Positions 1 through 7,951 of a DNA stretch of 64,000 nt are shown piece by piece. How positions within the stretch are numbered: position 1 is the first letter of the stretch; each line of letters opens with the position of its first letter. The DNA is taken from the NCBI RefSeq assembly GCF_005503625.1, contig NZ_SCMX01000022.1, positions 1-64,000 on the forward strand. Direction: 5' to 3'. Made by a program: the position numbers and the translations under genes. The notes under the pieces were generated by a model. That model was given only the letters and a program-made list of their open reading frames with translations, searched no databases and was not told the origin of the DNA. The DNA comes from Cupriavidus sp. 2SB. GTDB taxonomy: Bacteria; Pseudomonadota; Gammaproteobacteria; Burkholderiales; Burkholderiaceae.

Positions 1-11
1 ATAAGAGACAG

Positions 12-33
12 GCGCCGGACGAACGTCCGGCGC
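12..33 (-). terminator. Hairpin downstream of the ModE-like HTH gene
   Basis: A perfect 9-bp inverted repeat (GCGCCGGAC and GTCCGGCGC) with a 4-nt loop lies just past the stop codon of the leftward gene that ends at 41. The tract after the stem on the minus strand is only moderately T-rich (CTGTCTCTTAT), so it may be a weak intrinsic terminator. Confidence 0.5.
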
Positions 34-40
34 TGGAAAC

Positions 41-409
41 TCAGTTCAGCAGTTCGAGCAGGGATTCAATCTCGCTGGCGCAGGCGCGGGCAGCGATGGA
101 TTCGATGCGGCGATACAGGTCGATAACCGCTTCACCTTCCTTTGTGAGGACGGTGCCACCCCGCGCATCGCCGCCATGTTCGGAGACAACAGCCGGACTC
201 CGCATCGCGGCGTTCAAATCCTGCACCAGCAGCCAGGCACGCCGATAAGACATCTGCATGCTGCGCGCTGCAGCGGAAATGGACCCATGATCCCGAATAG
301 CTTCAAGCAGCGAGATCTTGCCGGGGCCGATGGCGATGACGTCCGCAACGGTCACCCGCATGCGAAACCTGACCTGGGCCTGGTTTTTGGTTTCCGGTTT
401 TTTTGCCAT
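41..409 (-). CDS. ModE N-terminal-type winged HTH regulator
   Basis: A 122-aa single-domain DNA-binding protein with the ModE/LysR-type N-terminal winged helix-turn-helix. The recognisable core is a segment of the type LLEAIRDHGSISAAAR followed by MSYRRAWLLVQDLN, typical of ModE N-domains, and a wing around residues 75-95. There is no molybdate-binding TOBE domain, so if it senses molybdate or another oxyanion it must do so through a partner. I chose the ATG at 409; an in-frame ATG at 433 is also possible and neither has a strong ribosome site. It is divergent from a second ModE-type regulator at 541, with a ModE-like palindrome between them. Function in molybdenum or tungsten control is inferred from family only. 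Confidence 0.8.
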   Translation of the reverse strand: MAKKPETKNQAQVRFRMRVTVADVIAIGPGKISLLEAIRDHGSISAAARSMQMSYRRAWLLVQDLNAAMRSPAVVSEHGGDARGGTVLTKEGEAVIDLYRRIESIAARACASEIESLLELLN

Positions 410-486
410 GGCGGGCAGTCTACTGCATCCCATCCCGTGGGAGTGCGCTGTGCTGCTTCAGTGGCATCGATCGTGTCATGCTCCGC

Positions 487-510
487 CGTTATATCCAGTG
501 GTATATTTCG
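487..510. promoter_or_regulatory. ModE-like operator palindrome
   Basis: The arms CGTTATAT (487-494) and ATATTTCG (503-510) form an imperfect palindrome; inside it are two TATAT words (490-494 and 502-506) separated by 7 nt. Known ModE sites have paired TATAT-like half-sites with this kind of spacing. It lies in the 131-bp gap between the two divergent ModE-type regulators, so it could control both. Confidence 0.5.
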
Positions 511-540
511 GGAACCGCGCTGACCCGGATACCTATCGCC

Positions 541-1611
541 ATGAAGTTCCGCTTCGAATTGTCACCGTCCATCGATCTCGCTGAAGGCCCGCAGCCGGCT
601 GGCAATGTGTTCAGCCTGCTGGGCGCCATTCGCGAAACCGGCTCGTTGCAGCAGGCTGCGCTGCGCGTGGGGCTTTCCTATCGCTACGCATGGGGCTCGA
701 TCCGCCACTGGGAGAGCCTGTTCGATCGCAGCATCGTCACGATGCAACGGGGCAAGGGCGCCGAACTGACGCGCTTCGGCGAGAGCCTGCTGGTGGCGGA
801 AAACCGGGTCCGGGAAGTTGTCGAGCCGGTCATCGAATCGGCAGCGGCGGAATTCCACCGGTATCTGGGCGATTCCCTGACGTCGCGCACGCAGGTGCGC
901 TTCTCCGGCAGGCCAGATGCGGCGATCGACGTCATGAAGGATTCGCTTGCGATTGGCGAGGCCGATATGTCGCTCGATACCGTGTTCTGCGGTGCCGTGG
1001 ATGGATTGATCTGCCTGCACGAACGTCAGGCGGAGCTGGCGGGTTTCCACGTGTCGCCGGTCCATCAACCGGGCACGCGGCTTCATGCTGCGTTCAAGCC
1101 CTGGCTCAAACCGTCGGACGTGCGACTCGTGCGCGTGGCATGGCGCGATCAGGGACTCATGATGGCGCCGCGACTCGCCAGATCGGTCAAAAGCGTGGCG
1201 GACCTGGCCTCGCCCGAGATCCGCTTTATCAATCGTGAACGTGGTTCCTCCACGCGCGCACTGTTCGATCAGGTGGTGACGTCGGGCGGTGTCCATGCCG
1301 AGCGAATTGCCGGCTACGAGCGCTATGCCTTCGGCAATCGAATGGTGGGAGAGGCCGTGCAGCACGGAGAGGCCGATGTAGGCTTCGGCCTCCGGTCCAC
1401 CGCCGAGACGCTCGGCCTGCACTACGTGCCGTTGACGCGCGAAGCGTATTACTTGGCCCTGCGCAACAGCGACCGCGACGCAGCATGGGTCACGGCGCTG
1501 CTCGATATGCTCCGGTCAGAACAGGTGGCTGGCCAGATCAGCGCCATTCCGGGCTATCAGCCGGAGCCTTCGCTGCGGCTGATGCCCGTGCATGAAGCCT
1601 TGCCCTGGTGA
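541..1611 (+). CDS. ModE-type HTH regulator with substrate-binding domain
   Basis: A 356-aa one-component regulator. Residues about 15-75 form a ModE/LysR-type winged HTH (LLGAIRETGSLQQAALRVGL, then SYRYAWGSIRHWE). The remainder is a periplasmic-binding-protein-like domain of the type found fused to ModE N-domains, which would bind a small ligand such as an oxyanion in the cytoplasm. An upstream in-frame start at 403 would add 46 residues that do not look like protein of this family, so I use the ATG at 541. A ModE-like palindrome ends 31 bp upstream. Ligand is not deducible; molybdate or tungstate is the family-based guess. No mod transporter or molybdoenzyme is visible in the window. Confidence 0.8.
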   Translation: MKFRFELSPSIDLAEGPQPAGNVFSLLGAIRETGSLQQAALRVGLSYRYAWGSIRHWESLFDRSIVTMQRGKGAELTRFGESLLVAENRVREVVEPVIESAAAEFHRYLGDSLTSRTQVRFSGRPDAAIDVMKDSLAIGEADMSLDTVFCGAVDGLICLHERQAELAGFHVSPVHQPGTRLHAAFKPWLKPSDVRLVRVAWRDQGLMMAPRLARSVKSVADLASPEIRFINRERGSSTRALFDQVVTSGGVHAERIAGYERYAFGNRMVGEAVQHGEADVGFGLRSTAETLGLHYVPLTREAYYLALRNSDRDAAWVTALLDMLRSEQVAGQISAIPGYQPEPSLRLMPVHEALPW

Positions 1612-1676
1612 CAGAGAGCCGGGCACGGGCGCAGGTCGCGCCGTTCGCAGACGCGGCGATAGAAGAATTTGGAGAC

Positions 1677-2981
1677 TCAGCCTTTCGGCCGCGGAAACTG
1701 CAACTCGAACTCCGTGAACTCGTGTTCGACGGAGCGGCATGAGATCGACGCATTCCAGCTACGCAGCACGTCGCGGCAGAACGCCAGGCCGATGCCGGTT
1801 CCCCGGTGCGCCGGGTACGAGAAAAATGGCTGGAACATCTTGGCCAGTACGTGCGGCGGCATGCCCGTGGCGGTGTCGCGGAACACCACGCGGATGCCGG
1901 TTGGAGTGCCTTCGCAGCGGATGCGGATGTCGCCCTTGCCGGCCCGGCGAATGGCCTCCAGTGCGTTTTTTGTCAGGTTGGTGATGACGAGTGCGAACAG
2001 TTGCGCGTTGCCCATCACCAGCATGGGCTCGCACGTTTCAATCGTCACGATGTGCTGATGCTCGGGTTCGAATGGAAAGCGCTCGATGCTCTCGCGGACC
2101 GCGCTGCCGATATCGAACAGTTCCTGTCGCGCTGATCTGGGGTCCTTCGAATTGGCCACTAGTAGCTCGATGCTGCTATTCACATGGGCGATGTCGGCTT
2201 GCAATCGCGCCACTGCCTGCAGCAATGCCTCGCGCTGGGGGGCGCCGGCGTCCAGCGCGGCAGGCAGGCGGTTGCGTAGCGCGGTGGCCGTCATGCCGAG
2301 GCTGGTCAGCGGTGTGCGCAGTTCATGCGCCACGGTGGCCAGCGCCACGGCCATCCCGCGACGCTTCTGTTCCATCAGAAGCTGACGGTCGAGCTTGATG
2401 ACCACCAGCACGGCAATCACGAAGGCGATGATCGGGATCTGCAGCAGCAAGGATGCCCAGGGTATGCCGGCCATGGAGTGGCCCGCGAGGACGAACATCG
2501 CAAATGCACCCGCAGCGCCTGCAATCAGGGCGATGGTCGCAAACGCCGCACTGAAGTGGTACAGCACCACCACGGCGATGATGACGGATTCCGCCCAGAC
2601 CAGCGAGCCGTGATTCTCCAGGTAGAAAAAGATAAAGGCGAACGGCATCCCGACCGTTATTGCAAACAGGGCATACGCAGGCAGCCACCGTTTGTGCGAG
2701 AGCGCCGAGGCAAACAGCAGCGGCACGAACAGCGCCGTGCATATCAGCCTCAGCCAGATGTTCTCGTACGGTTGCGGAAAGACATAGGACCAGATGACGA
2801 AGTACAGCGGATGGCCGAGCACACCCAGCGCACCCACCATCTGGATGCGCCGCAGCCGCATGACGCTCTCTTCGTCGAGCAGTGTGGTGCGCGACGCCGA
2901 CTCGAACACAGCCCGCCATAACTTCATGGCAGGCCGTGTCTGCGGTGCGTCGCCGCTTGCTTGCTCTTGCGTGGCTTCCAT
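1677..2981 (-). CDS. Membrane sensor histidine kinase of an AHK quorum-sensing pair
   Basis: A 434-aa kinase. Residues about 47-200 hold some six hydrophobic segments forming a membrane sensor module; then comes a HisKA domain with H219 in the H-box VAHELRTPL, an N-box with NLTKNALEAI, and G-boxes ending in GTGIGLAFCRDVL. There is no C-terminal receiver, unlike Vibrio CqsS but like Legionella LqsS. It lies 45 bp behind the CqsA/LqsA-like synthase gene on the same strand, so it probably senses the alpha-hydroxyketone made by that enzyme. No response regulator is next to it. The pairing is inferred from adjacency and the known Cqs/Lqs arrangement. Confidence 0.8.
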   Translation of the reverse strand: MEATQEQASGDAPQTRPAMKLWRAVFESASRTTLLDEESVMRLRRIQMVGALGVLGHPLYFVIWSYVFPQPYENIWLRLICTALFVPLLFASALSHKRWLPAYALFAITVGMPFAFIFFYLENHGSLVWAESVIIAVVVLYHFSAAFATIALIAGAAGAFAMFVLAGHSMAGIPWASLLLQIPIIAFVIAVLVVIKLDRQLLMEQKRRGMAVALATVAHELRTPLTSLGMTATALRNRLPAALDAGAPQREALLQAVARLQADIAHVNSSIELLVANSKDPRSARQELFDIGSAVRESIERFPFEPEHQHIVTIETCEPMLVMGNAQLFALVITNLTKNALEAIRRAGKGDIRIRCEGTPTGIRVVFRDTATGMPPHVLAKMFQPFFSYPAHRGTGIGLAFCRDVLRSWNASISCRSVEHEFTEFELQFPRPKG

Positions 2982-3026
2982 CTCCAGCGTTGTCTCCTGG
3001 ATCCTAGAGGGTTCGGGCGCTTTCGT

Positions 3027-4322
3027 TCAATGTTGTTGCTCGTCTTTCCCGCGGCTCGCCGGCTGCGTGTTGCGGGGAACGCGGTGCGCGCGGCGCGTGG
3101 ACGACCATTCTGCCAGCCTGACCTCGTCCCGGATCTCCGCAAGCACACTGATCAACCGGTCGATATCCGAAGCGGCTAGTTTCGCATGCAGAGTAAGGCG
3201 CATCAATGCCCTATTCTTGGGGGTGGCCGGCGAGCAGAATACCGCGCCGAAAATGCCGCGCCGCTGCAAGGCATCGCGCAACACCATGACCTGTGGCTCG
3301 GTGCCCGCCTCCAGCCCGATGATCTGCTCGGACCCGTCACTGATGTTGTAGCCTAGTTCGGCAATCGCGGTACGCGTATGGCGCGTGATCGCATGCAGGT
3401 CGGCGCGCCGGTCGTCCGCTGCCGCAATGAAATCCGTGGCGGCATCGAACCACGCAATCTCATGCCGCAACAGGCCAGAACTGAAAATGGCCGGCCGTGC
3501 TTCCACGGCAAAAAAGTCCTTGAACGCCGTGGAGCAGGTCACGAATCCGGCCCGCCCCGCAAATGCCTTGGCCAGCGATGCCGTCCTGAAATGCACGCGC
3601 TCCGAGAGTCCGAGTTCCGGCACCAGGCCGCCGCCGGACGGCCCGTGCGTGCCGAGCGCGTGAGACTCGTCCACCACAAGTACCGATCCCGATTGCTCCG
3701 CCACCTCGACAAATTCGCGGATGGGCGCGACGCTGCCCGTCGTGCTGTAGACCGAATCCACCATGATGACGCCCGGACCATTGCGCTCGATCTGCCGCGC
3801 TGCATGGCCAAAGTCGTTGTGGCGAACCGGCACGGCGGTGGCGCCTGCCGCGCTGATACCTTCCCACAGCGAAGCGTGCCCATTCGTGTCGATGTACACC
3901 GGCACGCCGGGGCCGGCAATGCATTGCACCAGTCCCACGTTTGCCGCCCAGCCCGACTGTGCGATCAAGCCATCCTCCGCCTGCATCAATGCGGCCAGCT
4001 TGCGCTCGACGCGCTGCTGGGGGGTGTCGCCGTGGCGGAAGACGGAAGACATCAGCAGTTCGGGCTGTTCGTCGAGCAGCGCGCGGGCCTGCGCCTGCAC
4101 CAGCGGCGCCTCGCCCAGCAGGCAGAGATAGTCGTTGCTGCTCAGGTGAAGGGCATCCGGTCCCGGGGTCCGACCATGCAGCAGATGATCCCCTCCCCAC
4201 AACGTGCCCATCCGGTCGATGAAATGCGTGTCCATCCGGGTAGAGATCCAGGCCGGAAGCGGCGCGGATTTGCTGCGACTGACAGAATTTGTCAGGTGTT
4301 GGTGAAGATCGGAAAACGACAT
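3027..4322 (-). CDS. cqsA: Alpha-hydroxyketone autoinducer synthase (CqsA/LqsA family)
   Basis: A 431-aa PLP enzyme of the alpha-oxoamine synthase/class II aminotransferase group. D218 and H221 in DESHALG and K252 in SLAKAFAGRAGF are the expected PLP contacts and Schiff-base lysine. Overall length and internal motifs (SSNDYLCL near 61, SSVFRHGD near 92) fit CqsA/LqsA rather than KBL or BioF. The start at 4322 has GGAGGG about 7 nt upstream. Family members condense an acyl-CoA with an amino acid or derivative to give an alpha-hydroxyketone signal; the product chain length cannot be read from sequence. It is the first gene of an operon with the sensor kinase at 1677-2981. Related systems are known in Vibrio, Legionella and Janthinobacterium. 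Confidence 0.85.
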   Translation of the reverse strand: MSFSDLHQHLTNSVSRSKSAPLPAWISTRMDTHFIDRMGTLWGGDHLLHGRTPGPDALHLSSNDYLCLLGEAPLVQAQARALLDEQPELLMSSVFRHGDTPQQRVERKLAALMQAEDGLIAQSGWAANVGLVQCIAGPGVPVYIDTNGHASLWEGISAAGATAVPVRHNDFGHAARQIERNGPGVIMVDSVYSTTGSVAPIREFVEVAEQSGSVLVVDESHALGTHGPSGGGLVPELGLSERVHFRTASLAKAFAGRAGFVTCSTAFKDFFAVEARPAIFSSGLLRHEIAWFDAATDFIAAADDRRADLHAITRHTRTAIAELGYNISDGSEQIIGLEAGTEPQVMVLRDALQRRGIFGAVFCSPATPKNRALMRLTLHAKLAASDIDRLISVLAEIRDEVRLAEWSSTRRAHRVPRNTQPASRGKDEQQH

Positions 4323-4700
4323 CGGATTCCCTCCAGGTCGTAACTGCCAGGGTTAAAGGTGAAAAACGAGTGAAAAAGCGTGTTGAGAAAGCTTGAGGCT
4401 TACAGAGGTAACGCACAGTGGGCCCTCCTGCCTATTGGTACGAACCGAGGGAGTCCCCGATAAGAAACGTCGCCAAATCACAACATCAGGAACGTTTCAC
4501 CCCCGGCAATCACCGGGAATCTCCTGATCTTGACGAATAACGGGACGCGATCACGCCAAGCTTGATTCCGCCAGGCAGATCATGCGTCGTGGCAGGTCAA
4601 GTCCAGCATGGATTAACGCCCGAGCCCGTTCGACGGATACCAGACAATCCGAAAGTGGCGCTGTTATATTGCCAACACCGATTCTGCCGCTCCACCGCCC
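4323..4700. promoter_or_regulatory. Divergent intergenic region between cqsA and ytcA
   Basis: This 378-bp region must hold the promoters of the leftward quorum-sensing operon and the rightward efflux operon. On the minus strand an AGGAGGG box (4423-4429) sits 6 nt before a GTG at 4416; that reading frame overlaps the cqsA start out of frame. A small inverted repeat CCCGG/CCGGG occurs at 4502-4517. I see no other gene. Confidence 0.5.
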
Positions 4701-4973
4701 ATGGCACGCCCGTTTGCATTGGTTGCGTTGATTGCGTTGGCTACTTCCCTGCACGGTTGCGCAGGCGCTCCCTCCATTGGTCTGTTCGGGGCGTATTTCC
4801 CGCTCTGGCTGTTGAGTGCGCTGGCTGGCATTGCTGGTGCCGTCGTGGCCTGGCGGGTATTCATCGCAACGGGACTGGTTGAAACGGTCCCGTTTCAACT
4901 GCTGGTCAACACAGCGATTGGCCTGATGATTGCCGAAATCGTCTGGCTGATCGGGTCGGGACACATTCCATGA
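4701..4973 (+). CDS. ytcA: YtcA-family small lipoprotein
   Basis: A 90-aa protein with a lipoprotein-type signal (cysteine at residue 20 after SLHG) followed by two hydrophobic segments, around residues 31-53 and 66-87. It matches the YtcA family, whose E. coli gene precedes mdtNOP. Here it likewise heads an adaptor/FUSC/outer-membrane-factor operon. Its role in efflux is not known; it probably sits in the inner membrane with the pump. Its stop codon overlaps an ATG at 4970 that is probably the original mdtN start (see the mdtN entry). Confidence 0.75.
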   Translation: MARPFALVALIALATSLHGCAGAPSIGLFGAYFPLWLLSALAGIAGAVVAWRVFIATGLVETVPFQLLVNTAIGLMIAEIVWLIGSGHIP

Positions 4974-5031
4974 AAATGGCTGGCACCCCCGTCGTCCCCT
5001 GCGCGGGAAACTGATCGCGCTGGCTATCGTA

Positions 5032-6018
5032 ATGCTGGCCGTTCTCCTGTCCGTCTACGCCTGGCAACGCACGGCACGCTATCCATCCTCCGACGATGCT
5101 TCGCTGGACGCCGATATGGTGCACGTGGCATCGCCCGTGGGTGGCCGCATCGCCCGCATCCTGGTCACGGAAAACCAGCACGTAAAAAAGGGCGAGGTCC
5201 TGTTTGAAATCGATCCGGTGCCTTACCGGCTGGCCGTGGAGCAGGCCCAGGCAGATCTGGCCCTTGCGCAGGCCACGCTGGGCACGCGCCGGCGGGCCAT
5301 CGGCAGTGAGCAGGCCACCGCATCGGTGGCGTCCGAGCAAATCGCCCGCGCGGAGCAGAATTACGCGCTGACGGTGCGCACGGTAGAGCGCCTGCGCCCA
5401 CTGGCCGCCGATGGCTACGTACCGAAGCAGCAATTGGACCAGGCCGAGGTGGCCAAGCGCGACGCGGCGGTATCACTGAGGCAGGCACAGACACAGCGGG
5501 CCGGTACGGCGCAGGCGGTAGGCAAGGATGACGATGCAATCGCCACTGTGCGTGCCCGCGAGGCCGCATTGGCCATCGTGCTGCGCGCACTCGACGACAC
5601 CGTGGTCCGCGCGCCGCACGATGGCCGTATCAGTGGGCTGAACGTGTTGTCGGGCGAAGTGGTCCTCCCCAACCAGTCCCTGTTCCTGCTCGTGCATACC
5701 GGCGAATGGTTTGCCGTCGCCAACTTCCGCGAAACCCAGCTTGCCGATATCCATATCGGCGATTGCGCCACGGTCTATTCGATGATCGATCGCCGCCACG
5801 CATTGCGCGGTACCGTGGAAGGCATCGGCGTGGGCATTACCGATACCGACCGGATCAATCTGCCGCGTGCGCTGCCTTATGTGCAGCCCTCGGTGAACTG
5901 GGTGCGCGTGGCGCGCCGTTTCCCGGTACGGATCAAGCTCGATGAACCGCCCGAGAGTCTCGCGCGGGTAGGTGCCAGTGCAACCGTAGAGGTGCGCCAT
6001 GGCGCCGCCTGCCGCTGA
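5032..6018 (+). CDS. mdtN: MdtN-like membrane fusion protein (HlyD family)
   Basis: A periplasmic adaptor of a tripartite efflux pump, 328 aa from the ATG at 5032. Order of parts: an N-terminal membrane anchor, a lipoyl half-motif with ADMVHVASPVGGRI, a long alpha-helical hairpin (about 60-170), the second lipoyl half (DDTVVRAPHDGRISGLNVL) and a beta-barrel region with NFRETQLADIHIG and SVNWVRVARRFPV, as in MdtN. From 5032 the protein begins inside its transmembrane helix, without the usual basic cytoplasmic leader. An ATG at 4970 overlapping the ytcA stop would supply that leader if one C were restored in the C5 run at 4986-4990. It overlaps mdtO by 20 bp. Confidence 0.85.
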   Translation: MLAVLLSVYAWQRTARYPSSDDASLDADMVHVASPVGGRIARILVTENQHVKKGEVLFEIDPVPYRLAVEQAQADLALAQATLGTRRRAIGSEQATASVASEQIARAEQNYALTVRTVERLRPLAADGYVPKQQLDQAEVAKRDAAVSLRQAQTQRAGTAQAVGKDDDAIATVRAREAALAIVLRALDDTVVRAPHDGRISGLNVLSGEVVLPNQSLFLLVHTGEWFAVANFRETQLADIHIGDCATVYSMIDRRHALRGTVEGIGVGITDTDRINLPRALPYVQPSVNWVRVARRFPVRIKLDEPPESLARVGASATVEVRHGAACR

Positions 6019-7951
6019 ACCATTGCGTCGCCGCCCGCGTGACCTGGTCGCGCTGCTCGCACCATTCCCGGGACGCACTGCCGCTACGACTCGCATCGCA
6101 GCGGCCAGCACGCTGACGGTACTGATTTCGGCGATGTACGGCACCCCCGAAGCCGCCATCTCCGCCTACGTGATCTTCTTCATCAATCGCGCGGACCGCA
6201 CCAGCAGCATCGTGATGAGCGTGGCGGCGCTGGTACTGGTCAGCATCATCATTGGCCTGGTGATCCTGCTGGCGGATTTCACCGTCGATAACCCGATGCT
6301 GCGCGTGGCATGCATGGCTCTGGTGTCAGCCGCGCTGTTGTTCCTGACTTCGGCCAGCAAGCTTCGCCCGATCGGTGCCATCCTCGCCATGATCATCGGC
6401 TTCGGGCTCGACGAGCTTGAACTCGTCCCCGCCGGCGAACTCGCCACGCGCGCGCTGCTGTACGCGTGGCTGATGGTGGCGATTCCCATTGGCGCGAACG
6501 TGGTGGTCAACCTCGTCATGGGACCGTCGCCACGCCAACTGGCATGCGACCGGTTGGCACAATGCCTGCGCGTGGCAGCGCAAGCATTGCGTGCAGGTCA
6601 TGCGCGCTCGGATGTGCCCCCTGATGGCGTGCAGCCCGTGGCCGGCTGGTTGAAGCTCGCCAGGTTGGAAGGCACCGTCAACGCTGCGGATTATCGGGCG
6701 CTGCAACAGGCGGCGACATCGACGACGGCCATCCTGATGGCTGTCGATGTGACCGGCCGGGAACCGGCTGCGCAGTTGCCGCGTGGGTTTGCGATGCCGA
6801 TGGCCGATACGGTTGATGCCATGGCGAGCATGCTGGAGAAGGGCGGGTATCCCGTGGAGATTGAAGTGCTGATGCCAGACGCCAGCCTGCTGACGCCGGT
6901 GCAGCAATCCATCGTCGCGGCCTTGCGATCGGCCATCGAGGGCTATGCAGAAGGTATCGAAGAGAAGTCTCCCACTTCACTACAGGCCGAAAAAACCGGC
7001 GGTTTCCTCGATGCCGACGCCTTCACGGATCGGTCCCACATCCACTACGCGCTCAAGACCACGGGCGCTGCCATGTTCTGCTATTTGCTCTATCAGCAGT
7101 TGAATTGGCCGGGCATTCATACGTGTTTCATCACGTGCTACCTGGTGTCACTCGGCACCATGGCGGAGACCGTAGAGAAACTGACGCTACGCCTGACTGG
7201 CTGTCTGGTGGGCGCGGTCGCCGGCACAGCGGCCATCGTCTACGTGGTGCCCGAGTTGACCTCGGTGGGTGGACTGCTGACGCTGGTGTTCGTGGGAACG
7301 TGGCTGTCGGCATGGGTCGCGCAGGGATCGCCGCGCATTGCCTATGCAGGCTTCCAGATCGCGTTCGCGTTCTACCTCTGCGTGATTCAGGGCGCGGGAC
7401 CCGGCTTCGACCTGACCATAGCGCGCGACCGTGTCATCGGCATCATCATCGGCAATCTGGTGGTCTACCTCGTGTTCACGCGGATCTGGCCCGTCAGTAT
7501 CGCCTCGCGTATCGAGACAGGTTTCGTCGCCTTGCTGCGCCAGTGGCAGCAACTCGTTGATGCACGTCCGTCGAGCGCACGGCGTCAGCACGCTATCGCT
7601 GCGCTCGCCCTGCAGGGGAGTGTCGCGCAGGATCTTCAACTGGCGCGATACGAGCCGGCTTCGGTCGGCCCCGGTACGGACTGGATCGAAGATCGGCGCA
7701 AACAACTAAGTGTGCTCGATGCCATCGCCGGCCCTTTGTTCTTGCTGGCGGAACGATGTCCCGGCGATCCGGCCATTGCGGATCGGCTTCGCCGTTTGCA
7801 ATCGATGGATGCACCAATCCCAACCACTGGTCATACGGCGTCAGCATCCGCCGATGACACGCATTCGGTGCTCCTCGCCATGGTCGATCGATCGATGGCC
7901 AGACCTTCTCCGGGCGATTCCACCTCATCTCCATCCCATGCGCAAACCTGA
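5999..7951 (+). CDS. mdtO: MdtO-like FUSC-family efflux protein
   Basis: A 650-aa inner-membrane protein of the FUSC (fusaric acid resistance-like) family. It has the characteristic two-block architecture: membrane helices at about 35-175, a soluble middle region (180-350), and a second block of helices at about 355-505 beginning with HYALKTTGAAMFCYLLYQQL, followed by a cytoplasmic tail. E. coli MdtO has similar size and the same neighbours, and the MdtNOP system has been linked to resistance to sulfa drugs, acriflavine and similar compounds. The ATG at 5999 overlaps the end of mdtN, which suggests translational coupling. The actual substrate here is unknown. Confidence 0.85.
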   Translation: MAPPAAEPLRRRPRDLVALLAPFPGRTAATTRIAAASTLTVLISAMYGTPEAAISAYVIFFINRADRTSSIVMSVAALVLVSIIIGLVILLADFTVDNPMLRVACMALVSAALLFLTSASKLRPIGAILAMIIGFGLDELELVPAGELATRALLYAWLMVAIPIGANVVVNLVMGPSPRQLACDRLAQCLRVAAQALRAGHARSDVPPDGVQPVAGWLKLARLEGTVNAADYRALQQAATSTTAILMAVDVTGREPAAQLPRGFAMPMADTVDAMASMLEKGGYPVEIEVLMPDASLLTPVQQSIVAALRSAIEGYAEGIEEKSPTSLQAEKTGGFLDADAFTDRSHIHYALKTTGAAMFCYLLYQQLNWPGIHTCFITCYLVSLGTMAETVEKLTLRLTGCLVGAVAGTAAIVYVVPELTSVGGLLTLVFVGTWLSAWVAQGSPRIAYAGFQIAFAFYLCVIQGAGPGFDLTIARDRVIGIIIGNLVVYLVFTRIWPVSIASRIETGFVALLRQWQQLVDARPSSARRQHAIAALALQGSVAQDLQLARYEPASVGPGTDWIEDRRKQLSVLDAIAGPLFLLAERCPGDPAIADRLRRLQSMDAPIPTTGHTASASADDTHSVLLAMVDRSMARPSPGDSTSSPSHAQT

